From Macrosoma leucophasiata (taxonomy: Eukaryota > Arthropoda > Insecta > Lepidoptera > Hedylidae), in the NCBI GenBank assembly GCA_036365455.1, contig JAWQUS010000010.1, forward strand, positions 24,290,501-24,354,500: 64,000 bases of DNA. Direction: 5' to 3'. The notes under the pieces were generated by a model. That model was not told the DNA's origin and searched no databases. It saw only the letters and a list, made by a program, of their open reading frames with translations. Of the stretch, positions 1 through 10,534 are shown piece after piece. The stretch's first letter is position 1. Each line of letters opens with the position of its first letter. Both the position numbers and the translations under genes were made by a program.

Positions 1-1
1 G

Positions 2-340
2 GTGGATAGCAGCTCGCTGTCGCAACCTATCGTCAGTCCTCGCAACATGACTAGAACAGCCGTCGATGTGCAAACAGAAGCCGAGCCGTTGACGTGTAAA
101 GTCTGCCGTCAAAGTGCCGCTCGTCTGTATGAACCCTTATGGTAGGAGAACACAAGAGGAGATTTTTGAACTTACTCCAGCGCTTCAAATTAAGATAAAG
201 GAGATACCTTGCACCCTGTTCAGTACCTACCTCACCAAATCTAAGATTTCCATAATGGACCGAATAGCTGGAAGCCCTAACTTCCGCCACGAGCTTGTTT
301 CGCATCGAAATCGTCAGAATTTTGGATGGGAGCTTTGATT
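2..340 (+). pseudogene. Possible ZAD-type zinc-finger fragment, frameshifted
   Basis: Open reading from base 2 gives about 47 codons containing a CKVCRQSAARLYEPLW stretch and then a TAG stop. A neighbouring frame continues with an acidic/hydrophobic run that includes EEIFELTPALQIKIKE and ends at a TGA near 338. The C-x2-C followed by LYEPL and a helix ending in a KIKE-like stretch recalls the first half of the zinc-finger-associated domain (ZAD) found at the N terminus of many insect C2H2 proteins. The second C-x2-C pair expected of a ZAD is not visible and the two halves are in different frames, so this is either a decayed copy or an exon edge that I misread. Assignment is by eye only. Confidence 0.25.
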
Positions 341-1690
341 CTTGGGTTCACTTTACATCCTCTCTGAGTATTCTTGTTCACCTTCATTTTTAATAGAATC
401 AAATATTTTTAAAAAGTGCGCGGCATCAACGTCATGCGTCAAGAGCGTGTCAAACATTCTGAGAGGGTGTACCCAAACAATGCTCCTATCCAAAAATTCA
501 AACGATTCGGAAGATGAGTAAGATCGTAGCGATCATTTGATTTTTTCAAGGGCTACCCTTCGTGCGCAGCTCCATATACTACAACACTTTACATTTAGTA
601 GAGGTAACCATCAGGTTGCAAGGTATCTCCCATTATCTTAATCTGACGCGCTCAAGTAAATAAAAAAATAGCATCCTGTGCTCTCATCCCTATCATTAGC
701 AACGTAGACAGCAAAACATTTCTTAATCTAGATCCTGACTGAAACTGCCACCATCAAAAAAAGTCTGCGCCCAAAACAGTTAAACATTAATTATACAACG
801 TAAAAAAAGTCCCGCTTCATAAAAACAAATACAGTTCAGAACCAAAGGGCCATTTACAGCGATACGGAATTAATTTCCACCGAACAAATTCTTTCATATT
901 CCGCAAACGACTTCATTGTGCGAAGTAAAAAAGCAGCAACTAAAGCGCTCCAAAGTGTTCGAACGTCGAACAGCGGTCGCATTTTGATTTCATTTCGATT
1001 CTTATGCAATTCATAAAAGCAAATAACTTTTTACGATCGAGCTCTTTCGCGCTCTTTATACATTCAATAAAAATTCTCGTTAATAACTCAGGCGGCGTCT
1101 TTGTTCATTTATTGTTTATGGCTCTGATTTAATGATAACTTGAATATCGTTATCGACTTTTGTCGTCGATATCAAGTGGTGGTAGAGTTCCAGGGTAGGT
1201 ATCGAGGGCTTAAAGAGGGAGAAAAGAAACTAAACGAACACCAATCATTTATCTATGCAGCATTTGTAGGAAAAAATAATGACCGTACAGCCAGTACCTA
1301 TAAAATGGCATCAAATAACACAGATCAATAAGCCAGGTGTGGATTACTGTAAATAAAACATCACCCGCACATAATGAACCTCCGAAAGAAAGGTGGAACT
1401 TTATAAATATTTTAAAACGTCGTAGAATATTAAATGCTATCGCGCCCAAGTAATATTCCTCGTGAAAATTGCCACCGTAAAGTGAGAGAATGTGAATTAC
1501 GTTCTCGACGTGGATTTTATTATCTGAACCCCCTAGGGCTGCTAGGTCTGTGACATTTTTTGGCTTAAACATAACTTCGACGCCTGTCCAATGGGATAGA
1601 CAGCGACGTATTCACATAAAATTCAATACAATACTCATTGAAGCTACGAAATGGATGAAAGCGATGTACATGGGAGAAAAAGAATGACAC
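341..1690. other. Unassigned AT-rich sequence
   Basis: I see no convincing coding region, RNA gene or known repeat here. Short open frames near 1140-1331 (+) and 1249-1572 (-) lack recognisable motifs and look random. Confidence 0.5.
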
Positions 1691-1711
1691 GAATTGCATA
1701 TTATCCTTGAT

Positions 1712-1762
1712 GCCAGCGATCAAGCATCATCAAGCCGAGGTTGATGATGCTTGATCGCTGGC
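1712..1762. repeat. Perfect 22 bp inverted repeat (hairpin)
   Basis: Bases 1712-1733 are the exact reverse complement of 1741-1762, separated by a 7-base loop (gccgagg). The arm begins GCCAGCGATCAAGC. A transcript would fold into a perfect 22 bp stem. No coding sequence surrounds it. It could be the remnant of a palindromic mobile element or a small-RNA-type hairpin; neither is shown. Confidence 0.85.
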
Positions 1763-2239
1763 GAAGCACGCTGGTGAGGCCAAGGCAACGCAGAGGGCAA
1801 TGGAGAGAGCTATAACGCTCTAAATTTCCATGCTAGATTGAATTATAAATGATGAGCTCCGCTTCAGGTAAATAGCCCACGGAATTGCAAAAATCAAGCA
1901 GTAGTGGCCATCAATCTAATGAAGCAAGCGCTGAATGAAGCGGCTTAGAACCATTGGTTGTTAGTGTTTTTGGTGGAGGCTTTTGTCTGAAATTAAAAAT
2001 AGTTCATGGGAATTGATAAGCAAAAGTCAGAGTCGTAAACAGCGCTTTTTGTCTAGCTATAATGCCATTCCGCTCGCAATACCCAGTGAATTAGACAAAC
2101 AACTGTCTCTCCATAAGTCTTCAGCGTTTGTGTAAACAAAAAATTGCAGTCTGATGAGACGCAGCCGGCACCACTCTTCTGTTCACGCCGCGTTCACCGC
2201 TGTCGTTCAGTTTACAGCCTCACAAACTATCAGGGTGCT

Positions 2240-2575
2240 GCTACAAATATTTGAGGTATCCTCTGCCTGTCGTAAGAGGCGACTAAAAGGGGAATGAATC
2301 GCGGGCGGCCAGAGTGGGGGTTCTAGCCATCCAGCAGGTTCCGGGAAGACGGCGACCGTGGTAGCCGCAGGTCGTTGTGGTATGTGCAGAATGGGGCTGT
2401 CAGAGTCCCCGTGGACGAGCCTTATGGAGGCGAAATGCGTGGGGGAACCGGAGCAGTGTTTTAGTGTACCCGGACCCCCCCCTTTGGGCACTGAAGTCGG
2501 CACCGAGGTGGTTTAGAGAGTTCCAGTCCCTCATATCCCGACTCTCTCCCCCTAGAGAGCCGGTTGAATGCAAAG
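2240..2575 (+). repeat. GC-rich interspersed-repeat-like segment, possibly a LINE 5' region
   Basis: A GC-rich island in AT-rich DNA, starting around GTATCCTCTGCCTGTCGTAA and running through GAGGCGACTAAAAGGGGAAT. This type of opening is familiar to me from 5' regions of insect non-LTR elements, but no reverse transcriptase or endonuclease sequence follows, so it would be an isolated 5' fragment. Open frames on both strands (2207-2503 and 2377-2592) look like composition effects. Confidence 0.3.
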
Positions 2576-2998
2576 ACATTTCCAGTTCGTAATATAAAAA
2601 AAAAACTCAGTACCATTTAATGAAAACTCGATAGTGCTGATCACTACACGTACAACTTCTTAAAGTTAATCGTTGCTCCGCGCCAGACGCTATCACCACA
2701 CCTGGAGGATCATCCATTTTGTTTGGAGTAAAATTTCATCCCATTTCTTATTAAGCCTAATTCCAAACGTGCAGCGGGCTACCAAGCTTACCGATGCATC
2801 CTTCAACCTAAGCTAAGACGGGCCCATAAATTGTTTCTAGGTTGATTGGGGTAATGAGTTAAATTCGTTTCAAGTACTTGCCAGCTCTAGCCCAAGTACT
2901 AGCTTCGCCTATTCCGGATCCCATTCATTTTCCTATATGAAAAATTAATTAAGCTACATAATAATGCTGTATAACGTTGCTTTTTGCATTCAATTTTT

Positions 2999-3276
2999 AC
3001 TGGTGGTAGAGCTCCAGTGTGCGGGCGAAGGCATCACCGCATTACCTAATATACTTGTCGTTAAATGGTAGTGTTAAGCACTATCGTGTTCCGGTCAGGT
3101 GGTAATGTACGGCCCTGTAATTTCCGGCAGGGAGGCATAACACCATAGGCCTCAGAAGTGGTAACACATCTGTATTTTGACCTCTGGTCTTAGTGTAAGT
3201 GTCTATAGGCTGCAGTTGTCACTTAACATCAACGTGAACTGCATGCTTGTTTGCCACTACCATAACACAAAAAAAA
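2999..3276 (+). repeat. SINE copy 1 (ACTGGTGGTAGAGCTCC family)
   Basis: First of about 17 copies in the window of a ~290 bp SINE. Landmarks in order: ACTGGTGGTAGAGCTCC start, GGCRYCACCGCATTACCTAA, GTAATGTACGGCCCTGTAAT, GCCTCAG, GTCTATAGGCTGCAG, AACTGCATGCTTGTTTGCCA and an A-rich tail. This copy lacks part of the 5' GAGCTCC...GGAGCTC hairpin. The layout resembles lepidopteran SINEs that carry a CTATRGGCTGCAGT...CACTTAACAT block near the 3' end; the family name is not assigned here. Confidence 0.85.
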
Positions 3277-3370
3277 TGAAGAATAAAGATCAAAACTTAT
3301 ATTTATTACTGACTTTTTCAGGGAAAACAAGAGCAAATCTATGTTCTCCTCCATCCAATCTTGAATGACA

Positions 3371-3673
3371 GTAATTCGGTAGCTTAATAGTAAAGCGGCT
3401 GGACTGGTTATCCTGAGGTCGCAGGTTCAAATCCTGCCCGAAGTCAATTTTTTAAGCTATTGCATTAATTGCTTCTATCGCGGGCCTTGAGCGCGGGGAC
3501 CGAATTCAGAAATTCCGTAACGAAAAAACCTCACGCTCCCCACTCCGACGGGCACGGAGGTGTGGCTGCAATAGCTTTACCGCGGCCGAGTGCCACACGT
3601 CGATTTATTTTTCTTTTAATTTTTTCTTTAATTTCTAAAGTTCACTCGCATGTGTTATTGCAAAAAAAAAAAA
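3371..3673 (+). repeat. tRNA-derived SINE, full form (head, body, tail)
   Basis: The head (3371-3445) has a tRNA-like A box (TAGCTTAATAGTAA) and B box (GGTTCAAATCC) and ends CCGAAGTC. It is followed by a GC-rich body and a tail TTCACTCGCATGTGTTATTG plus poly(A) at 3661-3672. The same head occurs at 3828-3901 and 52761-52838 and, reversed, near 32953-33035. The same tail motif follows at 52897 and precedes the reversed copy. This makes it a SINE with an internal pol III promoter, not a working tRNA gene. Confidence 0.6.
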
Positions 3674-3827
3674 TTTACAATTATTAAGGGCACAGCGACA
3701 TCTTAACGATATTGTATAAACTGCAAAGTCTATCATATCTATTAATTAGTTATCAATGGACGTCGTTCACCGACCCTAAATCGGTTAAAAATCAAAAAGG
3801 GAGTCAAAATTTGACCTATTGGTGTGG

Positions 3828-3901
3828 GACTTCGGTAGCTTAGTGGTAAAGCGGCTGGATTGGTTATCCAGAGGTCGCAGGTTCGATTCTTGCCCGAAGT
3901 C
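3828..3901 (+). repeat. tRNA-like sequence, cloverleaf largely intact (SINE head or pseudo-tRNA)
   Basis: About 74 bases with a pairing acceptor stem (ACTTCGG with CCGAAGT), a D stem GCTT/AAGC, an anticodon stem CTGGA/TCCAG around loop TTGGTTA (GGT anticodon, Thr if functional), and a T arm GCAGG-TTCGATT-CTTGC. The A box is TAGCTTAGTGG and the B box GGTTCGATTCT. There is one extra base before the anticodon stem. Because related heads with SINE tails occur elsewhere in the window, a SINE origin is likelier than a functional tRNA gene. Confidence 0.5.
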
Positions 3902-3946
3902 AAATTTTTCAAAAGAGTTCAAAGAGCTTAGAAAAAGAACATGTTA

Positions 3947-4134
3947 TTTCACAGATTTTACGAACCGGGTCGTGACGCGATATAGATTTTGAGTAAAAAC
4001 ACTTTTTCGACATTTTGCTGATACAACAGTTCGTCCGACTTTTGCAACCGCGCCGAAACGTCGGAATAAAGGTAAAAAAGGACTTTACCCAATTTCTAAA
4101 TCGCGTCACGACCCGGTTTGTAAAATCAGTGAAA
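3947..4134. mobile_element. Small inverted-repeat element (MITE-like), ~188 bp
   Basis: The left end (ATTTCACAGATTTTACGAAC) and the reverse complement of the right end share about 45 bp with few mismatches, including an ACCGGGTCGTGACGCG block. The interior has no coding capacity. Size and structure fit a miniature inverted-repeat transposable element; the superfamily cannot be told because the target duplication is not clear. Confidence 0.6.
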
Positions 4135-4139
4135 TGAGT

Positions 4140-5340
4140 GTTAAACGCGAGTGTTTGTTAAAAAAGTTATAGGAATACGATATCTTGCAATGTATATTCT
4201 TTGATATTTTAGGACTCAATGACAAACACATGAAAAATCGTCATAGATTCAACTGGGATTATCCAACTTTATCATATCCATCATTAATGAAACTTTATAA
4301 ATTGCTTTCTAGTTTCTATTACGAGTCGCGTCCAATAGATTGATATGATTAATATTTTTGGTGGATTATTATTTATAACACCGCCAGGAGAATTGAAATT
4401 GAACGGGCCTATTTCAACCAAAAATTGCCATTCATCTGGCAATTTATTTTAAAAACAATGATTAATTATTAATTGCAAAAAATTTTTTTTACAGTTTTAG
4501 TTAAATACTACCTCGCGGTTGATAGTAATTTAACTTTTGTATATTCAATCCTCATAGATTTTTAACAAAAGTAATATGTAAAATGTGGTTCTTGGGGTAC
4601 CCAAAATGTAAGCGTAGGTGTTTCTACATTTCTTAATGCTAAAAGAGAGTTTCCGTTGCAAGGCTATATAGAATTATATGTGCTAATACGGTTTTATTTT
4701 CACGTGCCCAAAAACACCGCCATTTAGTTTAACAAAAAATGGCAATTTAAAACTTAACGTTTTACAAAGTAGCTCCTAAACTAAAAATTATTTTCTAAGA
4801 CCCGCAATATTCTTTAAATACTTATCAAAACCTACAGTTAAGGATACGCGAGAAAAATTATAATAATAAAAAAAATAAAGCGCATTTAACCCGAAAAAAA
4901 AAACTCCTTAATTTTATTTCACCGTATTGTTGGAATTATGTGTATAGGTATCGATGCCAAATAACATTTCTCAAATACAAAGATTCTCTGAACTAAGTTG
5001 CGGCAGACGGACCGACGGAAGGACAGCGGACATGGCGAAACTTCAACACTTCTTTTTAAGCTTCAGAACCCGAAAAAAGAGCACAAAAAGTTTTATAGAC
5101 AATATCATACCACACACATGTGTAATATAAAATTAAAGAATATTATACTTAAATGCCACACCCATACGTTCCTGGTTTATAGCACATCATCATTTCCCCT
5201 CGCATAAACTCGTTCTCTCTAATAAGGAACAGAGCGGTAGTAAAACCATAATTATTTTAAGAGTAAGGAGGGATTACTGCTGAGGATTGTTTATAAATAT
5301 CATCTATTCTTATCTTATCTGAGAGTTTAGAGAAGCTTAG
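4140..5340. other. Unassigned AT-rich sequence
   Basis: No gene, strong repeat or hairpin was recognised. Open frames are short and without motifs. Confidence 0.5.
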
Positions 5341-5344
5341 AAAT

Positions 5345-7140
5345 AAATTTCCACTGATACTTCCGCTTGGGTTGGGGTCGCTTTTTAGCCAAAGAGCGAG
5401 GGGTGAGTCCGCTATCGACCGCCACCACATCCCGATGCATCTCCCCGTCGGCGGTCAAGAAGTATTCTCGGAGATTACACACCTCACGGTCTTAGCGCTT
5501 AGAACGCCACGACCCCCACATCTCCGTGGGATGTATAATCTCATGACCGAAGACCGTGGGTGATGCATGCGGTGCGCTGTCAGTAAAGAGCGGACTCGCC
5601 TGTCAAGGGCATCCAGGTCGGTCTGAGTCTACCGAAGGAGTACAGCAAGACCGGCATGACCCAACCGTTGAAGGCGCGCACCCTATTACCGCCCGACAAA
5701 AGGCTTTTCAGTACTTTTATCAGACGACCAAAGAAACGTTCCTTCAACGATTGCCTCATCTCGACCTCGCGTATACCTAAGGCCTCCGCCATACCCAAGT
5801 ACTTATAGCTCTCGGTTGCAGAGAGGTTTCGGAACGGGATTCATTCCCTCGGATTCCATTATCTGCCCCTGTTGTACATGCATAACAGCGCATTTTTCAA
5901 TTCCGAATTCCATCCTGATAGAGTTACTGAAGTTTTCAGTTACTTTCAGTAGCTCAGACAGATTGGAATTACTGGAACCGAACAATTTCAGGTCATCCAT
6001 GTATAGCAGGTGAGATATCGTCCGACCACCTCTTCGCAACCGATAGCCAAGCCCCAAAGCCTCTAGTAGCGTACTGAGAGGATTCAAGGCCAGGCAAAAC
6101 CATAAGTGGCTCAGACTATCGCTCTGGAAAATACCCCTGGCAATTCTCACAGGTTCGCCAACCGCCAGGGGCTGCCGAGATCCTGGATAGCGAAGAACCG
6201 TACTCCACTGCTACATACATGTGCCTAGGAAGGCCCGAAGAGTTGAATGAATTTTATGCAACTCCAGGACCCGCATGAGCCATGTATGCGGCACGGAATC
6301 GTACGCCTTCTTATAATCTATCCAGCAAGTCGACAGACTCTTTCGGTTACGACGAACCTGCTGGCCAATTGCCATGTCTATGAGGAGTAGTTCCTTAGTA
6401 CCGCGGGACCCACTTCTACATCCATTCTGAGAGCGAGACACGCTCTTTCAACATACCGCATCCAGCCACCCTTAGAGTGACCGACCGGTTCCGACCAGAT
6501 GCTTCGCTAAAACGAAAGCATAGCGTCATCATCTGGCCGACCCCGGTCAGCCACTCCTTGGTTAGGCCGCTCCCACAGTCTATAGACCCGCCTTTGATCA
6601 CCTTGGAACATGCTATTCTGTTCATACCGGTCCACGCGTTCTTTATAACGCCTAATCCGGTTTGCCCATGCATAAACTTTCTGCTTCAGGAAGTCAATGC
6701 GCTCTGTGAGGCGAACTGGATAGTCCTGGGGGCTAACTCCAGTCCCTGAAAACGCCCGCCTCACAAAACGCACCACCATTGGGCGTGTATTGCCCATCCT
6801 GAAGCAGATTAGCTTGCCGATGCAGATTAGTGCTCTGGCTTCAGCGATAAGCCGCTCGATCCGGCACTGCCAGACTGGTGTTGTAGGTTTCGGCCGCGTA
6901 GCTGTATCAGGACTTGGTAACTTGACACGAGCTACACGGCACACCGCGACAGCCGCGCAATACGGGATCGAGTGAGTATCACCGATATTTTTGCTGTTGT
7001 CAATATATTCTGGCAACAGCGAATTCAGAGCACACACTAGTGCCACATTCCGTTTATGCATGGGCAACCGAGGCAAACGTGGCCTATCCGCGGGCAAAGT
7101 GGACCGATATTCACCAAGAGCACGCTCCATGCTGCAATGC
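5345..7140 (-). pseudogene. Decayed R4/Dong-type non-LTR retrotransposon
   Basis: Read on the minus strand, four pieces line up in LINE order. 7178-6507 gives an N-terminal region with PEYIDNSKNIGDTHS and RIRRYKERVDRYEQN. 6441-6211 gives the reverse transcriptase finger/palm motif DYKKAYDSVPHTWLMRVLEL. 6150-5803 gives ALNPLSTLLEALGLGY and the active-site block HLLYMDDLKLFGSSNS. 5798-5580 gives EVEMRQSLKERFF. These motifs are characteristic of the R4/Dong group, which carries a restriction-like endonuclease. The pieces are in different frames with stops between them, and the 3' part fades out near 5345, so the copy is dead. Confidence 0.75.
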
Positions 7141-7158
7141 TTATTATTATTATTATTA
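7141..7158. repeat. (TTA)6 microsatellite at the 5' end of the R4/Dong copy
   Basis: Six TTA units on the + strand (TAA on the element's strand) lie directly upstream of the LINE. Dong-type elements are known to insert into TAA repeats, so this is probably the surviving target. Confidence 0.7.
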
Positions 7159-7159
7159 T

Positions 7160-8188
7160 ATGATGATAATGATTGCAAGAATTAACAATGCAATGCTTTC
7201 TTTATGTAAAAACGATAGGTACCTATACTTAGTGCGATTAAAATAATAAATATGTAGGTATGTATTAAGAATAGGTTTAGCTGTTATCTTTGCGTCGTAG
7301 GTACGTCAATTGTTTAAAACGGGCTTTCAAGCCATAAAAATAGGTGCATACAAATAATAATGATGCAAAATAATAGGCGGCTCGAAACAATAGGGTTATA
7401 GATTGGGTAGGTTACTTTGGTTTATTTAGTGTTTAGGAATGATAGTTTTGTCTAAAATAAGTAGTAGAATGCAAATTACTATAGATTACCAATAGGTAAA
7501 ACTTTTGCTATAGGTTAGGAATGCTTCGTCATCTCACTGGTCGCACAAATTTTAATAGAATGCTAGAATAAAGACAATGGGATGGATATTGATAGGATAA
7601 ATAATGGAACGGGCTCACTTTTGGCTGGCAAACCACTGCTTTGGTGCGCTGGCGCTGCTGGGCCTCAGCTTGGCCGGCTTGCGATGGCTGCAAAAGTGCT
7701 CGATCCTGGTATCTTGACCGTGTGTTGCTGCTAGTGCGGCGCTGGGTGACTTTTAGTAGATGAAGCCGTCCTCGCTCGCTTCGTCGTATCGACGTGATGA
7801 GTTAGCGGTTGTGCAAAGACGGTACGCTGCAATCTTTATCCCGGCGTCGGCGTCGATATAGTTTTTCGGTACTGGTCCGAAGATCCGATGAATATTACTT
7901 TACAACAGTCGCCACTTTGTTTGTGATAAAACAAAAGAAAACTAAATTTGCTTTTATAGGTGTCTAATTTGGCAAATTACATGAAATACAAAAAAAAATT
8001 ACGCAGACGCGTCCGCGATCCGCCATTGCATCGTAGGAACAAGTGCCGGGGCGGGGGGCGCCACTCTATCGTCCCGCCGGCGTATAGATGGCGCCGACAG
8101 TCGGCACGTCTCGAGACGGCACTAGTCTACTTCACATGGCAAGTATCTTTCACAGTCTGATAGTACTAAATCTGATTTATTGTTCCAG
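7160..8188 (+). other. Intron upstream of the first visible Ig exon
   Basis: No exon is recognised. A GC-rich patch (about 8000-8140) precedes the exon. The acceptor is TTATTGTTCCAG at 8177-8188. Confidence 0.5.
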
Positions 8189-8363
8189 TTTCCCCAATGA
8201 TCTGGGTGCCGAACCAGCTAGTTGGGGCCCCGGCGGGCACTGACGTCACAGTCGACTGCCACACGGAAGCCCACCCACGGGCCATCTCCTACTGGGTGTA
8301 CGACAACGTCATGGTGCTGCCAACGAAGAAGTACGCTATTAATACTGAAGAAAACTCTTACAG
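8189..8363 (+). CDS. Ig-superfamily cell-adhesion gene, exon encoding first half of an Ig domain (lachesin/DIP type)
   Basis: The exon is 175 bases, bounded by ..TTCCAG and GTCAGT, with 2 bases finishing the previous codon, 57 codons, and 2 bases carried over. It encodes PMIWVPNQLVGAPAGTDVTV, then a Cys (DCHTEAHP) as the B-strand cysteine and ISYWVYDN with the conserved core tryptophan, and runs on to TEENSY. MIWVPNQLVGAP is a hallmark of the third Ig domain of insect DIP/lachesin-like proteins, surface molecules that bind Dpr partners in neuronal wiring. The reading frame continues exactly into 15061-15170. Earlier exons (signal peptide, first two Ig domains) must lie upstream of the window. 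The paralogue cannot be named from one domain. Confidence 0.88.
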
Positions 8364-8472
8364 GTCAGTTTGAACCAATTCATACTTCATGGTGTACTAA
8401 AATAAACACTCGAGACTAGGTATGTCATAAAGTGGCAAACAAGCATACAATTTACATTGATGGTTAGAAATA

Positions 8473-9090
8473 CTGCCTCGTTGGTTCAGTGGTCGCAATC
8501 GCAATGGTGAAGCGTCAGATCCCGGTTTCGATCCCCAGGTAGGGATTTTTTTTTTCTGTTAGGAAATTCCTTATCCTTTAGGAGAGCACGTAAAGCGGTC
8601 GGTTCTGCGTCCGATCTCTCTCCGATCGTGTCAGATTGCCCCATTGGACTATGAGAGTGAAGGAATAGACAGTGGACCTGTGTTTGCGCATACACCTGTG
8701 CACTATAATATCTCCCGCGCAGTTGGCTAGTTCTAGTTCTTTGGTCACATCTCCAGAAATTAGTGTTCGATGGAGAGACTAGTCCAAGGTCAAATAGAAG
8801 GCAAAAGAGGACGCGGCCGATCACCAACCCGCTAGACCAACCAAATTAAAAATGCGACTAAGTGTACTATAGTACAATGCGTACACAACGCCTCTATCCG
8901 TCAAAAATGGAAGCAGATAACCAAGACAGCCGTACTAGACAAGAACAACATAACAAGTTAACTCATCTGCACAAACACGACCACTCTGACAAGAGTGCCC
9001 GATTAAGAAGAAGAAGAAGTTGGCTATTCTCCGTTGAGATTCGCCGCCGTGACCGAAATTCGGTCTGGAAGATATTATTATGAATTACTG
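8473..9090 (+). repeat. Composite of a tRNA-derived SINE and a LINE 3' fragment
   Basis: 8473-8550 has a tRNA-like head (TGGTTCAGTGGTCGC, then GGTTTCGATCCCC). It is followed by a body through GACAGTGGACCTGTGTTTGC and CTCCCGCGCAGTTGGCTAG, a familiar lepidopteran repeat core. From about 8790 a different piece reads in one frame as GKRGRGRSPTR-like residues and ends near GHD-SDKSAR, typical of a LINE reverse-transcriptase C terminus. From about 9025 the SINE core seems to resume (CGCCGCCGTGACCGAAATTC). The LINE piece may therefore sit inside the SINE. Confidence 0.5.
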
Positions 9091-9146
9091 CAACCTATAA
9101 ACATCTACATGCAACCAGAGATTTCAATATCAATGCGCTGCTCCTC

Positions 9147-9602
9147 TCGAGGCCTAGGCTATTACGCCTCGGTGCAAGAAATTGCGAGGCCGTACATTAC
9201 CACCTGACCGGAACATGAGAGCGCTAAACAGTCATATAGTGGCAAGTACTTTAGGTTATTCAGCATGAAATGGTGGTAGAGTTCCAATAGCGGGAGCTCG
9301 AGGGCGCAGGCAACTCCGCATTACCCAACTTATCTGCCACTAAATGGTAGTGTTTAGTACTATCGTGTTCCGGTTAGATGGTAATGTATGGCCCCGTAAT
9401 AACTATCACAGAAACATGACATCTTAGGTCTCAGGGGTGGCAACGCATCTGCATTTTGAACTGTGGTTTTATGTAAATGTCTATAGGCTGCAGTCATCAC
9501 TTAACATCAATGAGAGCTGAATGCTTGTTTGACACCTTCCTTCCATAAAAAAATCCAGCGGTGCCTAAAGCCCACATCGCTGGAGCTGTACCACCATTCA
9601 TA
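9147..9602 (-). repeat. SINE copy 2, reverse strand, split by another SINE
   Basis: 9147-9265 matches the reverse complement of the SINE middle (GAGGCC..., GGCCGTACATTACCACCTGA, TAGTGGCAAGTA). 9554-9602 matches its 5' end in reverse (GCGGTGCCTAAAGCC..., GGAGCTGTACCACCA). Between them lies a forward copy of the same family. Confidence 0.7.
9270..9553 (+). repeat. SINE copy 3, inserted inside copy 2
   Basis: Nearly full-length but diverged forward copy with TGGTGGTAGAGTTCC start, TATAGGCTGCAGTCATCACT block and a short A tail. Its flanks belong to one older reverse copy, so it is the younger insertion. Confidence 0.75.
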
Positions 9603-10004
9603 AAATTTAAATTACTTAGTTCAAGTGTTCAGCGTAAAGCATGACGTGTGTTGTAACGGGTCTTACATACATTACATACAGTAAATATTAAATGTGTGAC
9701 ATAAACCTTCAAAGTGCGGTGAACATTCTACTAATGTTGTATTATGCATTAGCCATTATTGTAATGAAACAGCTCCGACGGTTTGAGATGGAAACTAGAG
9801 TTGGTTAATTAATTTCCATAATGATTTTCATATTTCTTAGTTGTAATTATTTAGAATTTAGAATTATTTAGAATACTGCTATGTCTTATCCCAGTTTCGA
9901 TCGGGGTCCTAAAAATATAGCTTAGTATGGATGGAAATATTTGCGTATAAATGTTTAGTTTCAACATTAGTTTTTTGATAGTGCATTTTTTTATTGGTTT
10001 TCTG

Positions 10005-10526
10005 CATAGAGCAACACGAGCCACCGGCTGCGGCGGACTGGAGGGGAGTAGCCATAGCGTTTATTACCGATGCAAAACGGTCTGTCATTTTTTGCGAGGG
10101 GAAATGCGTGCGACACACACGCACACTACAAAAATCATCTATTACTTACTACGAAACTCACACCTCGACTTTAACAAAATACAGAAACAATTTCACGCAA
10201 ACATTTAAACATCTAGGCGACAGGTATAGCCACATTTGGACTTGTACTTTGAGAGAGGCAAAGAATATGTAATAATACTACGAATAGAATGACACTTCGT
10301 CGTCCCGCCCGATTTCCCCGCATCACCCAACCTCCTCCCCTCTTATGGGCGACGGTTGTTATTTTCTACTTGCTACGCACACAGGTGCACGTGTAAATAC
10401 ACGTCACTGATTGATGTTTGTGTAATAGAGCATTTTAAGCATTTGTATGGAATTTTGGCGGAGTGTGCGCTGTGTGACAGAGGGGAAAGCCTGCATATGG
10501 CAACTCCCCACCTGTGTTGCTCTATG
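10005..10526 (+). mobile_element. Non-autonomous hAT-like DNA element, copy A (522 bp)
   Basis: The ends are inverted: CATAGAGCAACAC at the left and GTGTTGCTCTATG at the right. Flanking 8-mers are GTTTTCTG (9997-10004) and GTTGTCTG (10527-10534), 7 of 8 identical, which suits the 8 bp target duplication of hAT elements. A second copy at 45165-45445 shares both ends and most of the interior (for example GATGCAAAACRGTCTGTCAT and AACATTTAAACATCTAGGCG after reverse complementing). This copy carries about 200 extra internal bases. No transposase is encoded. Confidence 0.7.
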
Positions 10527-10534
10527 GTTGTCTG

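Noticed and set aside
8000..8140. GC-rich patch as a promoter/CpG island
   Set aside because: It lies inside an intron just before an internal exon, and no start site or open frame supports a promoter.
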